Notes under the pieces: generated by a model
What the model was told of the DNA's origin: nothing
What the model saw: only the letters and a program-made list of their open reading frames with translations
Databases searched by the model: none
Program-made: the position numbers and the translations under genes
Assembly: GCA_021018815.1 (NCBI GenBank)
Contig: JAITYX010000003.1
Span: 5,318,501 to 5,382,500, forward strand
Reading direction: 5' to 3'
Source: Talinum fruticosum
Lineage: Eukaryota; Streptophyta; Magnoliopsida; Caryophyllales; Talinaceae
DNA: 64,000 nt
Part shown: in pieces, positions 46,936 through 58,450 of the stretch
Layout: each line of letters opens with the position of its first letter
How positions within the stretch are numbered: the stretch's first letter is position 1

Positions 46936-49280
46936 AACACAAGTGGGAAGCTCTGCAGCCCCGACCGGCCGTGGTTCCTACACCACCGGAGGATTGAACC
47001 GCTTTGGAGCCAAGAACCATCACACAACGCTCGGATCTCAACGAGATCTTTTTGTGAGTGAGTCGGACTACTCGTTGCAATGGCTATTAAGGCTCATCAG
47101 TCCGGAACAAGTCTCAACGGTCATTCTTCCTTGGTGCTTGTAAATAGAAACCATTTCACAAGACTTGAAGATTGTTGAATGAAAGTTTTCTCCTGGAGAG
47201 TCTAAGTCAACCTAGAGGGGGTGAATAGGGTGATGAGGAAATCTGAACAAAATTAGAATTTTTTGCTTGAAAAGAATAAACAAGATAATCCGAGTCTAGA
47301 TTGGACTCGGAAGAGTGTAAACTCATATTTACGTGGAAACCCCCGGGCGTAAAACCACGGCCGGTGCTAATCCAAGCACCAAGTCAAATCCACTATTTTG
47401 AATCCTCAAAATACAATGAATATGACTACCCGCATTTGTTTGGGAACAAATCTATTACAAGTTTCATAGGCTTAGAATTTACCTTATCTCGATCGACCTA
47501 GTACTTCCAAGTTGAAGTTACCTTATCAATTTGGGATCCTCCAATTTTTCCCACTATTAGAAGTTCCCTTATCTAACCTGGTACTTCCAAACCGAGGTAA
47601 CCTTTATAGTTTGGAACAACCGAGTTGAGGTACCTTTACAACTCGATCAGAGAGAAAGAGTAGAAGAGTAGTAAGAATTACAATACAACCGACTTAGAAG
47701 AATACAACTCGGAATATTAGAATTACAGTTTGGGAGTTGTTTGCTAGAGAAGATCTTCAACATGGTCTCTCTTTTTCTTCCCTTCGTCGGTTGAAATCTT
47801 GTGCTAAGGCTTCTATAAATAGTCTGCCTTGAAGAGATGGTCGTTGAGCCTCGAACGTCTTTCTCGTTGAAGCTGTTTGAGTCAACTAGTCGTTGTAACA
47901 GTATAGTCCGAGTCACTCGGATTTCGGATTACCTTGAACTAGTCGTCATGCCTTGGTCCTAGCTTCCAACAACTCTTTTAACAACTCTTTTTCCAGCTTT
48001 TGTAAACTGGAAAAGCAAAACGAAAAGACCATTACACTCGAAATAAAATATTACCGAAAACAAGAACATACAAGGTTGTCGGTAAGTTCTCGACTTTTCT
48101 AGAAATTCCAGCTTTTTGTCCGGCGGTGCTTTAATGGTCGAAGCCTTTTGTTTTTAGTTTTTCTTCGGATAATTGACATTAGAAAAACCTGCAAAAACAT
48201 TAAGCACAATGGTTCCGAAAGTATAAATATACTTTGGTCCATAATTAGATAATGATTAGTGTAAAGAAAGCATTTAATGACTAATTACCTTAATCTATTA
48301 TTCTGGAATATTTCAAGTCTAATATTTAATATACTTAGATTCCAGAAATGCCAAGACTCATAAATAAATCACTCAATCTTAATGGGCACATGAGTTATTT
48401 AAATAATTTACAATTACACATGATTAAACAAATAATAGTTTAGGCAAAACTAAATGTCCGAATCGACTTAGTGGGTCGGAATATGAGATCCGAGTGGGTT
48501 AGTCTTACTCGGTTTGTCATAACTAACTCATATTCTACTTTCGAGTCTCGTGACTTAGTCGATAATCTTAATATACTTAAGTCTCGAGTTCAGTCAAGAA
48601 TAAGTCATATTTAAATGATGAATTATAAAGTATATGACTTAGTTAAATGAATTTCTTTTAGGATGCTTCTTGCTTTATCCTAAATTTAGATGAATGCATG
48701 AAATCAAAATACATCCAAGGGGTTAGTCAGTCATACCCGAGTCTTCACTGAACACATTGCTTAACACTTAGTGCATTCTTATTCAATCTTCAGACTTACA
48801 ACTCCTAATATGTAATTTCTTACTTTCGAGTTATAAAGAAAGTCTTGTAATCACTCATATTCTTTCTACTTTCTTTATAAGTCCATTAAATGAGCGGAAA
48901 GGGCTAACTCAACTCAGCTTGTCCATAACCGTAAGGGTTAACTCGATCGGGAAGTATTAGATTAAATAAGGGAACTTCTAAGTCTTAGAAAAACTTGTAA
49001 AGGAATTGTTTAAGGGAGCAATTCTAATTAGAGTTAGTCCTTTGTAATTGATGATTCAATTAGATTTGACTTGGTACTTGGATTAGCGATGTCCGTGATT
49101 TTCTCGCCCAGGAGGGTTTCCGCGTAGTTCTTTGTGTATTTCACTTTCCGAGTCCAATCTGGACTCTGAATCTGTTCTTAGTCTCTTCCGAGCAAAACAG
49201 TTTGATTTGTCCCAAAATCTTCCGTCACCCTATTAAACCCCCATTTAAGGTGACTTAACCTCTCCAATAGCAAACCTTCA
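46936..49280 (+). repeat. LTR fragment H (copia), interrupted by solo LTR I
   Basis: 46936-47179 and 48748-49280 together align with about 36500-37308 of the B LTR and end in AACCTTCA at 49280. The left 700 bp or so is missing and no internal copia sequence is attached on either side, so it is a truncated lone LTR within gypsy element G. Confidence 0.78.
47180..48747 (-). repeat. Solo LTR I of the copia family, nested in H
   Basis: 1568 bp from TGAAAGTTTTC to GTCTTCA on the plus strand, full length compared with the N1 LTRs, with no internal sequence. Flanked by TTGAA (47175-47179) and CTGAA (48748-48752), a 5-bp duplication with one mismatch. It probably arose by recombination between the two LTRs of a complete element. 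Confidence 0.85.
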
Positions 49281-50911
49281 GTCTTGCCAAAGGGAGCACA
49301 CACTCCAATATTAGTTGAATTGGACTTTGAGTTCACCAACAAGACCTGCAAAATATTAAGCATGGATCACCGGACTTCTAGCAACAATTAAGATAGGAGC
49401 CAAGAACATCGTGGTCTACGGCGACTCGAGTCTAATCATTAATCGGATCTCACATAAATGGAAGGTAGGTAGTTGAGCATTGGCACCGTACCAAGCGCAC
49501 CTAATGGAGTTAGAAAAATATTTTGATAATATATCATACACCTACCTTCATAGGGATGACAATCAATTTGTATATGCTTTAGCTAAATTATTTTTCATGA
49601 TTAACTTCCCTAGTGGCATTTATTCAATTCCCATCAGTATAGAATGGAGGAGTCTTCCGTGCATGTGTATGCAATATAAGTGTTTAGTACCGATCAAACT
49701 ATTAGGTACCATGACCTTTACCAATATTTAGATAGCCAAGAATACCCACCGAACTCCACGCCTAAAGCCCAACAAGTGATTCGCATGTTAGCTACACAAT
49801 TCTTCATTAATCAAGGACAACTGTACAAGAAAACCGACATGGGCATTAGTTTACTTTATGTAAATCAACATGAAGTAAAGCGCATAACTACCGTTCTTCA
49901 TAGTGGAGAATGTGGAACCCATATGAATGGAATAATGTTGATTCATAAAATTCAGCGATTAGGGTATTATTAGTCGGCCATGGCAGACAAATTGTCATGA
50001 GTTTGTTAAACGATGTCACAAGTGTAAAATTTGTGTAAACCTATAGCACCAACCACCTTCTTTTCTAAAAAACTTGTATTGCATGACCATTCTTAGTTTG
50101 GGACATAAACATCATCAATAATGTGACCCCTAGAGGAACAGGGGGTCACGAATTCATCCTAGTAGCAATTGACTACTTCACCAAATGGGTAGACGTTGCA
50201 TCATATGTGACAATAACATTGAAGCAAGTGGCCAAGTTTATAACCCACAACATCATTTGTCAGTATGGGGTACCACATGAGTTAATTACCGTGGTTCTCA
50301 CTTCAAGAAGGACGTAGTGGCTCTACTAGATAAGTATAAGGTTAATCATCACAAGTCTTCTCCCTATCACCCTCGGACCAATGGAGCAGATCGAGGTAAC
50401 TAACAACAACATCCGAAAGATAGTGGAGAAAATGGCCATCGGTATAAAGACCGGCATGACAAGTTGCCTTTTGCTTTATGGGGCTATCGAACCTCGATTA
50501 CAACCTGCACAAGAGCAACACCTTACTCCCTTGTATATGGCATGAAAACTGTCCTTCTAATAGAAATTATAATCCCCTCTTTAAGAATCATAGTTGAAAG
50601 TAAGATTCCATAAGCAAACCGGGCCAAAGCGCGTTATAAGGAATTAGTCGTACTAGACGAACGACATTTGCATGCTCTGGATAATGTCCAAATATACTAA
50701 GAACGTATTGGTGACTTGGTTCTTAAGCAAATCAGAGCACCTAGTGAGGACCCCGAGAGGGAAATTCAAGACCAAATTGGCGAGGACCGTAGATCCTCGG
50801 TCAAATCCTACCAGGAGTAGTAGTCAAATTTACAAACTTAGATGGGGAAGAGCTATTTCAGTACACCAACTTAGACCAATTGAAGAAATATTATGTTTAG
50901 CATTAAACTAA
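49281..50911 (+). pseudogene. RNase H and integrase remnant of Tat-type element G
   Basis: 49281-49600 is an RNase H end: YGDSSLIINRI, then LMELEKYFDNISYTYLHRDD. The last catalytic Asp of NQFxDALA reads Tyr. 49680-49973 holds the integrase H2C2 finger (LHSGECGTHMNG). The core follows: WDINII where WGID is expected (first Asp to Asn), GGHEFILVAIDYFTKWV (50147), the DNG motif lost near 50295, and the Glu motif NGAVE replaced by NGADR. The post-core ends near 50911. The extra RNase H and the finger spacing fit Tat. RT and protease are absent. Confidence 0.85.
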
Positions 50912-51349
50912 ACAATTTAGGTCATAGTTGAGCCAAGCCGCAAACTAGGCCACAACGCAAACCGGCGTCGGCCGCCGCTCGCCTAAAGGGGGATGGCCGG
51001 GTCAAGCTTAGTCCGCCATTATTTTCTTTTTTCGTGTTTTGTTATTTTTGGACAGTCCATTTTAGACGGTCATTATAATTATTTTACCTTAGGTGAGTGA
51101 TTAAAAAATAAAAATAAAGCATATAGTGAGCATAAAACTTTTAATTTATTAATAATAAGGGTAAGCCTATTACTTACCAACATACATATCTATAAAGGGA
51201 AATAACAAGTATAAAACTTGGAAATTACATACATTTCTAAAGAGGCAAAATAAATTCCCTAAAATTGTTTTCTTCCTAATCCTAAGGCCTTGTCCATCTT
51301 CACTTTCATTCCCTTCGAACCACTTGACTCAACAAGCGTCCCCTTGGGT
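50912..51349. other. Non-coding interval between integrase and antisense ORF of G
   Basis: A+T-rich in the middle, with no gene on the plus strand. It would be the 3' untranslated part of the antisense ORF on the minus strand. Confidence 0.5.
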
Positions 51350-51885
51350 TCACTTCTTTATTTCTTTAATTATGTGAGCCCTTCTTTCCTCCTCCTCCTT
51401 GACCTCAATTTCTCTTCGGCGAGCCCATTCACCCACTTGCGGGATCACTTCGTGGATCTATAGGGGTGCTGTAGCGAGAACACCTCTCCTTGGGTCACGC
51501 TCTCGGGCCCTTGGTGCCTTATGCCTCTCAAGATCTGTTTCCCTTATCCATTTTAGATAAAATTTGGAGATGCTTATAGGACGTTTGTTTACAAGCTTCA
51601 ACAACCATAATAGGTTTATCCAATATCCAACCCAGGATTGAACCCATCTAACACTGCCCATAACATCAAAGGAAGTAGGCGAGCTGTAATCTAGATAAGG
51701 GATATCCTACACTTGGCCCATTTTTCTCATGACATAGTTAGGGAAATAGTACGTATTGGCTCTAAATCCTAGGAAACGCACAAAAGCAAGCCTTGTGATG
51801 TGTGTCCTAAATTAAGACACCTTCAAGTGATCAACATACAACTTTATGGGATGCCCTGTCGGATTGATTTAACTTTATGTGTGTC
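51350..51885 (-). pseudogene. Antisense extra ORF of element G (homologue of 60489-61763)
   Basis: The minus strand encodes VQSWVGYWINLL and SISKFYLKWIRETDLERHK, then, after one in-frame TAG (51458), an Arg/Glu-rich tail ending at TGA 51350-51352. Upstream DNA (51885-51660) aligns base by base, with many differences, with 61430-61560 of J. Its 5' half is deleted. Extra ORFs on the strand opposite to gag-pol are known in the Tat lineage; the protein's role is unknown. Confidence 0.62.
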
Positions 51886-52440
51886 CTAAATTACTGCTGT
51901 CGATTCGGTTCGTGATCCAAGTTCAGCGAGTAGGATAATGTGCGAGCATCGGATCCGCTTTTACCTCTTTCTTAAGATTTTTATTTATTTATTCCATTTA
52001 CTGCTTTACGTATATTGGATCGAAATGTAATCACATGTAATTCCTTCCCTTCTTGCAGTAACTTTTTATTTTTTTATGATTTCTTTACTCGCTTTTCTTT
52101 ATCGTTTTCCTATTCGCTTATTTATTTATTTTTTAACATGCTTTGATTAATTGAATTTCCGCACTTTACATGCTGTATGCTTGATTGATACACACATTTT
52201 TAAACTCACGACTTAAACTAATAACGGTCATCTCGTTAATGGGCGAAATAGAGAGCTTATCTCTTTATTTTGTACCTTCACCCCGAATACCGGATTCTCA
52301 AGTTTAGACCAATGGAGTCTCTTTTAAACCTCTTTCAGTATTAGTTTTCCATAGTAATATTGGAAGAGTATTTTCTTTATTTTTTTAGTTTTTACGTTCT
52401 AAAACCGATTTGCTACTCTTTTCTTTTTGCTTTTATTTCT
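51886..52440 (+). repeat. Tat-type LTR fragment, plus orientation
   Basis: Aligns with the right part of the LTRs at 42300-42680 and 45960-46473 (words 'aactaataacggtcatctcg', 'caccccgaataccggattct'). Its left half is missing. The primer site at its end (about 52424) is degraded. Confidence 0.7.
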
Positions 52441-52720
52441 CCTAATTGCTTCTCGACATTTCTAGTTCAAAATGAAGATTTTTTAACAGATCAAGGTTAT
52501 AGGACCGATACTTATTTCTCGGTCTTGGCCTTATAGCTTGCATTAGTTATCGATCGCTGGCTCTCACCGGCGCGAACTTATAACCAAGCATGGCTCTCGG
52601 TCGAAACCGGTGTTTTCACACTGGTTTCTCCCTAAAGCCTAAAGACATAACTAATTAAACCATAAGTTATTTTTGTTTTAGTTGAGTGAAAGGAAACCAA
52701 CATATTAGAATTACTAAATA
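52441..52720 (+). other. Tat-type 5' untranslated fragment, plus orientation
   Basis: Aligns with 46487-46740. No ORF. It meets an LTR fragment of opposite orientation at about 52720. Confidence 0.6.
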
Positions 52721-53603
52721 TTCGAGTAGCTTTTAGTCAAAATTCAATGGCGTAATGTTTAGGGGAAAGGCTTTCTCTAGTTAGTTCGGCAACGTGACGC
52801 TTAGGAAAGAAGTCATTTCAGCTTAGTACTAAGCATAATGATGCTAAGGAATGAGCCGTTGTTAAAATGAGCGCTAAGCTCTTTATTTATAGTAAATGAA
52901 TAGGTCACAAATAACCCGGGGTTTGGATTTAACTAGCTATCCAAAATTGAACTCGAACCTATCGAAAAATCACAAAAAGTACTAGGCTAAAAAATCAAAG
53001 GATAAAACAAGATATAATCGGATCCCGAGGTTGGCGGCGCCGCCATAACGGCATCATTTTGGGTCCTACAGACTTCTTCGTGTTACACCAAAACTCTAGG
53101 CTAAACGCAACATTTTAGGTGAACTGGTACTTGGTACGTGGCGTCGGACATAAACGACGTCATTTTGAGGAAGTAAGCTTCATGTCTCGAGCGAATCTGT
53201 TTCGGAGCAAAATGCATTGTTTTGATGCTTTTGATCATGAAACGCGGCGCCGGACACGACGACTTTTTATGTTTTCAACTTCGTGTCCGGGTTGGAAACC
53301 GGTGGTGAAACATAGTCTTTTTAGCCTGGAATTTCCTTGTACGTGGCGCCGGACTTCGCTTTACTCCGGAGGTTTGACCTAGGCTTGGACCATCCGAAAG
53401 AAAAGGTATTTTTGAATCGACCCAAGGCAAAAGGCTATTTATTTGGTGCTAAAGGAGTTTTTGTGGTTTATCGGCTTCAGTCACACCAATCAAATACCGT
53501 CTATGATCCAAATCCTCAAACAGGACTCGGGATTTCATCATCGGGCAAAAAAATAAATATAGGAATAAAAGAGATAAGGGATGACATGTTTTAGGTGTCT
53601 ACA
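52721..53603 (-). repeat. 3' LTR of element J (partial)
   Basis: Reverse orientation: starts (minus strand) TGTAGACACC at 53603, with the polypurine complement GTTAGCCCTCACTT at 53604-53617. A TATA box complement lies near 52883-52892. The inner half of the LTR is missing at about 52720. Several GGCGCCGGAC-like words repeat at 53030-53350. Confidence 0.75.
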
Positions 53604-53660
53604 GTTAGCCCTCACTTTGACCGAGTGTGAAAGACGAAGGGTCAAAGTAGACACTAAAGG

Positions 53661-53668
53661 ATACTTAT
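53661..53668. repeat. hAT target-site duplication, left copy
   Basis: ATACTTAT, identical to 58114-58121. Eight bases is the hAT standard. Confidence 0.93.
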
Positions 53669-53686
53669 TAGGGGTGAGCAAAAATT

Positions 53687-53860
53687 CGGTACCCGGTTCC
53701 GGACCGGAACCGGTCTGGACCCGGCGGGTCCAGAATCGGACCGGTTGGACCGGGACCGGGACCGGGTCCAATTTGTAGGACCCGATTATAACCGGTGCTG
53801 GGACCGGGTAGTAAAATCTTGGACCCGGTCCGGACCCGGCCCGGTTACTGGGTTTTATAA
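53687..53860. repeat. Left subterminal GGACCGG/ACCCGG repeats of the hAT element
   Basis: More than ten copies of short words such as GGACCGG, GGACCCGG and ACCGGGACCGGG in both orientations within 170 bp. The right end (57997-58100) has the same words inverted. In hAT transposons subterminal motifs are transposase binding sites; that role is inferred here. Confidence 0.75.
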
Positions 53861-54070
53861 AAAAAAAAAAAATTAAACCCTAACTAATCTTGGACCCGAC
53901 CTTGAATCTTTGTTTGCTTTGCCTTCTTTCCCGTGCGTCTGCTCGTCTGCTCTCCTCTCGCTCCCTTCTCTCCCGTGTCTCCGTCGTCCGCCATCCTCTC
54001 GCTCCCTTCTCTTTCTCTCTTCTCCGATCCGTCGCCGTCGCCGGCGTTTGCCCCAGAGTTCGCCATTGCT

Positions 54071-54310
54071 GGCATGCTCGCTCTCTCTCACTCGGTTGTT
54101 GCGGCTGTTCTCGCTCTCTCACCGACTCGCTTGCGCTGCTACGGTACCTCGGTCCTCTCGCCGGCGGTTCTTGCCCCGCCCTCGCCGCTGCTCTCTCTCA
54201 CTCTCACTCACTCGGTTATTGCGGCAGCTCTCGCTCTCTTATCGACTCGCTTGTGCTGCTACGATACATCGGTGCCCTCGCCGGTGGTTCTTGCCCCGCC
54301 CTCGCTCTTT
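54071..54310. repeat. 120-bp tandem duplication in the hAT leader
   Basis: Two copies with an exact 120-bp period; landmarks CTCGGTTGTT at 54091 and CTCGGTTATT at 54211, and CTTGCCCCGCC ending at 54180 and 54300. Because the period is a multiple of three, an ORF (53890-54375) stays open through both. That ORF has no known similarity and probably lies in leader DNA. Confidence 0.85.
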
Positions 54311-55335
54311 TCCTCCGGCTATTTTCCGAGCACCCAAGCTGTGAGTATTTAGTTTTTGTTGATTTTATATGTTAAAAAACGAACAAGTTCTTGATTTGCT
54401 CAATTTTTCGTGCGATTGTAGGTAGCCCGTGCCCCCGATTGTTCATGTTGGTGGTCGTTTCTTCCCCTTAATTCTCGCTGCATCTCACCATGGTGAGTGT
54501 ATATAAGGCTTACATCTAGCTGTGGTTTAGTTTTTGTTGATTTTAGATTTGTTAATGTATTCATTGACATTGAGTTTGAGTATCTTTTTTCGATATTTTA
54601 GCCACTAGTGGGCTTTTGGCACCTCGTTTGTGTTGCAAATGTACTCTTTGAATGCAAAATTGTCTTAATGATGATAATTTATTCTGTTTTGATCTTCCTT
54701 GCAATGAGATGAAATATGAGAAGTTTCGATAGTTTGTTGGTCATAGACTTTGCCATTATCATTGCTGAACTTGATGCTCGCTTTAGGGGTTTTGAGCTTA
54801 ATTTATAAGAAACATCCAATCGAAGAATAGTAGATGAACAACTAAGACCATGAGTGTTTTGACAGAATCTGTTGTTAATGATGGCCACATGGCTCTGTGT
54901 ATGAGAAGGCTGATTGATGAACGTGTTTGGTTAATGCATTTCATTGCGCTAACTATTCATTTTAATAGGCTTAGATGTTGTTTCATGTTCTTTCATGGGT
55001 TCTGGGACTGATTTTATTCTCGCCATATGCACCGAGAAAAGCTGCGCATATGAGAATTTCTACCCCGACTAAGATCATCTTACAAAGATATTGCTTTTCA
55101 ATTATTCTCGCAATATAGTACAATGCTAAATTTGTCTCATGCTACATCCGAACCACCCCCTCTTCCTCTCGACCCCCACAAAAAAAAAAAAACTACTTGC
55201 CTTGGTGGGCTCTTGGGTTATAGATTTGGATTTTTGCTACATAATGGTCGGAATTTTTATCTTCTATGTATACCATTGTGCGTGTATATAATTCACTATT
55301 ATTAATGGTTGATGAATTAATGACAGAATGTTGAA

Positions 55336-57521
55336 ATGGACGACATCGAAGAACATATCAATTTGGAAGACCAAAGTGATGCAATTTACGGTACAGTCAA
55401 ATCAAAGAAACGGGTGTGAAAGTTGGTGGCAAGAGGAAATCCCCATATTGGGATCATTTTGAAGACATAATCAGTCCAATAACCAAAAAGATCGAGAAAG
55501 CTAAATGCAAGTATTGTGGCAAGGTATTATCTGCCAACCCTAATAATGGGACCTCGACTCTAAGAAAACATTTACAATCATGTCCTAAGTATCCTTTCAA
55601 TGTGGATAAAAAGCAAAAAAAGCTTTCTTTATGTAGAGATCCACAAACCGAGAGTGTTACTCTCTCAAATTGGACATTTGACCTAGAGGCTACTAGACTT
55701 GTTGTTCCAAAAATGGTTATTATTGATGAAATGTCTTTTGCATCGGTTGAACGTGAAGGATTTAGGTTGTTTATTAGTGTTGCTGTCCCACAATTTGCAA
55801 ACAATGTTCCATCTCGCTTCACCGTTGCTAGAGATTGTAAAAAGCTTTATATTTGTGAGAAAGATGCCTTGAAAAGTATTTTAGGAGGTTTGAGATCTAG
55901 AATTGCCCTCACAACTCGATTGTTGGACTTCAATCCAAAACTTGAATTATCTTTGTTTGACTGCACATTTCATAGATGATGAGTGGAATTTGCACAAGAG
56001 GATTTTAAGTTTTAAGTTGATGGATAGTCATAAAGGCAAAGAGATTGGAAAGGTTGTGGAGAGTTGTGTTATTGATCGGGGTATTGAAGACAAACTTTCT
56101 TGTTTGACTGTTGATAATGCTAGTTCCAATAATGTGGCAGTTGGTTATTTGAAGGATAATCTTGGTGAGAAACTTGTTTTAAATGGTGATTTTTTTCATA
56201 TGAGATGTGCAGCTCATGTCTTAAATTTGGTTGTGAGGGATGGTTTGGCAAGGGTAAAGGGTTCCATTCATAACATTCGAACTGCAATTAGATACATAAG
56301 GAGTTCACCGGGAGATCTGCATTGTTTGATTCTTGTGCTAAAGTTGTGAAAGTCCCTTGTAAAGGGTCTTTGTGTTTGGATGTGTGCACAAGGTGGAACT
56401 CTACTTTCCTTATGTTGAGCATGGCTTTGAAATTTGAAAAGGCTTTTGAAAGGTTTAAAAATGATGATTCCAACTATGAGAATGAACTTGGTGAAAATGT
56501 TCCAACGAAAAAGGATTGGGAAAATGCTCGAGTTTTGGCAAAGTTTTTGCAACAATTTTATGAAGCTACTAAGAGGATGTCCGGTACTTTGTATGTTATT
56601 GCAAATTTGCATTTTCATGACTTGTTGGGCATACTTACTAATTTGTTAGAATGGGAGAAGGATTCTTGCCCTAATCTTCGTGAGATGGCCTTGGCAATGC
56701 GTAAGAAATTTGATGATTATTATGGAGATTGGGCAAAGACTAATCTTATGGTCTTAATTGTCTGTTGTGTTTGATCCCCGCTACAAATTGAAGTTTGTTA
56801 GGTTCTCTTTTAGGAAACTTTTTCCTAATGACTTTGGAAAAGCGGATAAGGTGTATGATCGTCTGCATAATGTGCTTAAAAGCTTGTATGTTTCGTATTC
56901 TTCTTCAATGAATATTGAAAATGATGATGTTGATGGTTCTCCTTCCCCCATTCCTGTTGATCATTCAAAGATGTCTTTGAACAATGATACTCTTAAGGAG
57001 TTGTATTCTCAATGGAACGATGGTGGGGAAGATGATGTTGAGGTAGTTGAAAGAACAGAGTTGGATGTGTATCTAGATGCCCCTCGAGAAAAGGTGGATG
57101 GCACTTTTGATATCTTAAAGTAGTGGAAGAAACATGCCGACACTTATAAGGTGCTAGCTGTGATGGCTAGGGATATTCTAGCTGTGCCTGTTTCTACCGT
57201 GTCAAGTGAGTGTGCATTTAGTACATCCGGTCGGGTGCTCGATCGGTTTCGTAGTAGTTTGGGTCCCAAAGCTGTAGAGACTTTAATTTGTGCTCAAGAT
57301 TGGTTGAGGGCATCCAAAGTTTGTATTGATGTTGAACAACTTATGGATGATGTGGAGAAATATGAAGCAGGTAATTATATAACATATGTTACTATATGTA
57401 TTCTGATTTTGATATTTATAATAATATGTTAAATCATGATTTCTAACCTTATCTTTTTATTTGATATTGAGATTTGGGCGATGGAGATATCACTGAAATT
57501 GATAACATTATGAGCGATTGA
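55336..57521 (+). pseudogene. hAT transposase, BED zinc finger, broken by frameshifts and one stop
   Basis: Best start ATG 55336 (MDDIEEHINLEDQSD), which shifts frame at about 55414. BED finger at 55490-55590: CKYCGK, then STLRKHLQSC. Core: LTVDNASSNNVAVGYL and MRCAAHVLNLVVRDGL (56100-56240), LDVCTRWNSTFLML (near 56375), DPRYKLKF (near 56773). The C-terminal dimerisation region (57060-57330) contains MARDILAVPVSTVSSECAFST and LICAQDWLR in two runs. Frameshifts lie near 55975, 56335 and 56765, and a TAG interrupts at 57121-57123 where Trp is expected. A GT-AG intron (57371-57471) joins KYEA to DLGDGD, ending at TGA 57519-57521. Not functional as it stands. Confidence 0.92.
57371..57471 (+). 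other. Intron near the 3' end of the hAT transposase
   Basis: Donor AG|GTAATT, acceptor ATTGAG|ATTT. Splicing keeps the frame and gives an acidic tail ending at 57521, whereas reading through meets a stop at 57430-57432. Confidence 0.7.
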
Positions 57522-58113
57522 TGAAGACTTCCTCTATTATTTCATTTTCCTTTGCTTAGGTAAGCTATCATCATAATCATATTATATTTCTCTCATTTTA
57601 GTTAGTTTGTATTTTTACTCAAACATTCTTTCTTATTTTTTTGTTTTACTTTGACAGAATCTAGAGTTGAGTAGAGACTCTTTTCTGCTTGGGCACCAAG
57701 TTAGGCAACAAGTTGTGGATCGGAGATTCTCTCTTTTCGTTGTTGATGTTGGATTATTTGATACTCTTTTTATGTTTTTTTTCATGATGTTTTTAAGATT
57801 TAAACTTGTAATTTGTTTTGCATGTGGATTTTTAGTGTTAATGTTGGATTATTAGTTATAATTACAGGGTTCTAAAGCAAATCAAATAGTTAAAATATAG
57901 GATAATTATTGCCTAAAATTTTACCAAAAAAATTGTAAAAAGTATAAAAACAAAAATGATAATTGAAAAACTAAAAAAAAAAAAAAGGGACAGCAACCGG
58001 GTCTCGATTTTGGACCGGTTGCAACCGGACTGGGACCGGGTCCAAAATCAGGACCCGGTTGCAGCGGGACTGGTCCAGCCAAAACGACCGGGTACCGGTC
58101 CTGCTCAGCCCTA

Positions 58114-58121
58114 ATACTTAT
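58114..58121. repeat. hAT target-site duplication, right copy
   Basis: ATACTTAT, identical to 53661-53668. Confidence 0.93.
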
Positions 58122-58450
58122 CTCACTTTCTTGCATTGCTTCGAACATTGATTGTTGTGTAGTGTTTACAATTAGTCGTTGTCAAAGCCGAAGTCCCGAG
58201 ATAGGGCGAGGACATGATCGTGATGCATGCATTCTAAAATCCGATAAGAGGATCCTGAGCTTTGCTTGATCGAGCCTAAAGCTCGGTGAACTTTTATGCT
58301 TGAAGTTTCGATCATTCTTTGATCCGAAGATTGGCCTAATAATTTGTTGTACTAACATGCTTATTAGTAGTTAATCATATTGACGAAAGTTGAATATTTT
58401 ATCCGAATAATTCCGTTGAAAACAAATTGAAAATCTAATCTGTAAAAGTT
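58122..58450 (-). other. 3' non-coding region of element J beyond the hAT insertion
   Basis: No gene. Continues the sequence that precedes the polypurine tract at 53604-53617. Contains 'gagcctaaagctcggtgaac' near 58273, distantly like the minisatellite units of D in reverse. Confidence 0.45.

Larger units (their letters stand above)
53669..58113 (+). mobile_element. hAT-family DNA transposon, 4445 bp
   Basis: Terminal inverted repeats TAGGGGTGAGC (left) and TAGGGCTGAGC (right, reverse complement), imperfectly extended by CGGTACCCGG on both ends. A perfect 8-bp target duplication flanks it. It contains a CT-rich leader and a broken BED-finger transposase. Both ends carry dense subterminal CCGG-containing repeats. 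It lies in the 3' non-coding region of element J: joining the flanks restores sequence that aligns with 63820-63850. Confidence 0.95.

Noticed and set aside
53873..54122. Arg-rich minus-strand ORFs
   Set aside because: Complement of the CT-rich leader of the hAT element; low complexity and no conserved motif.
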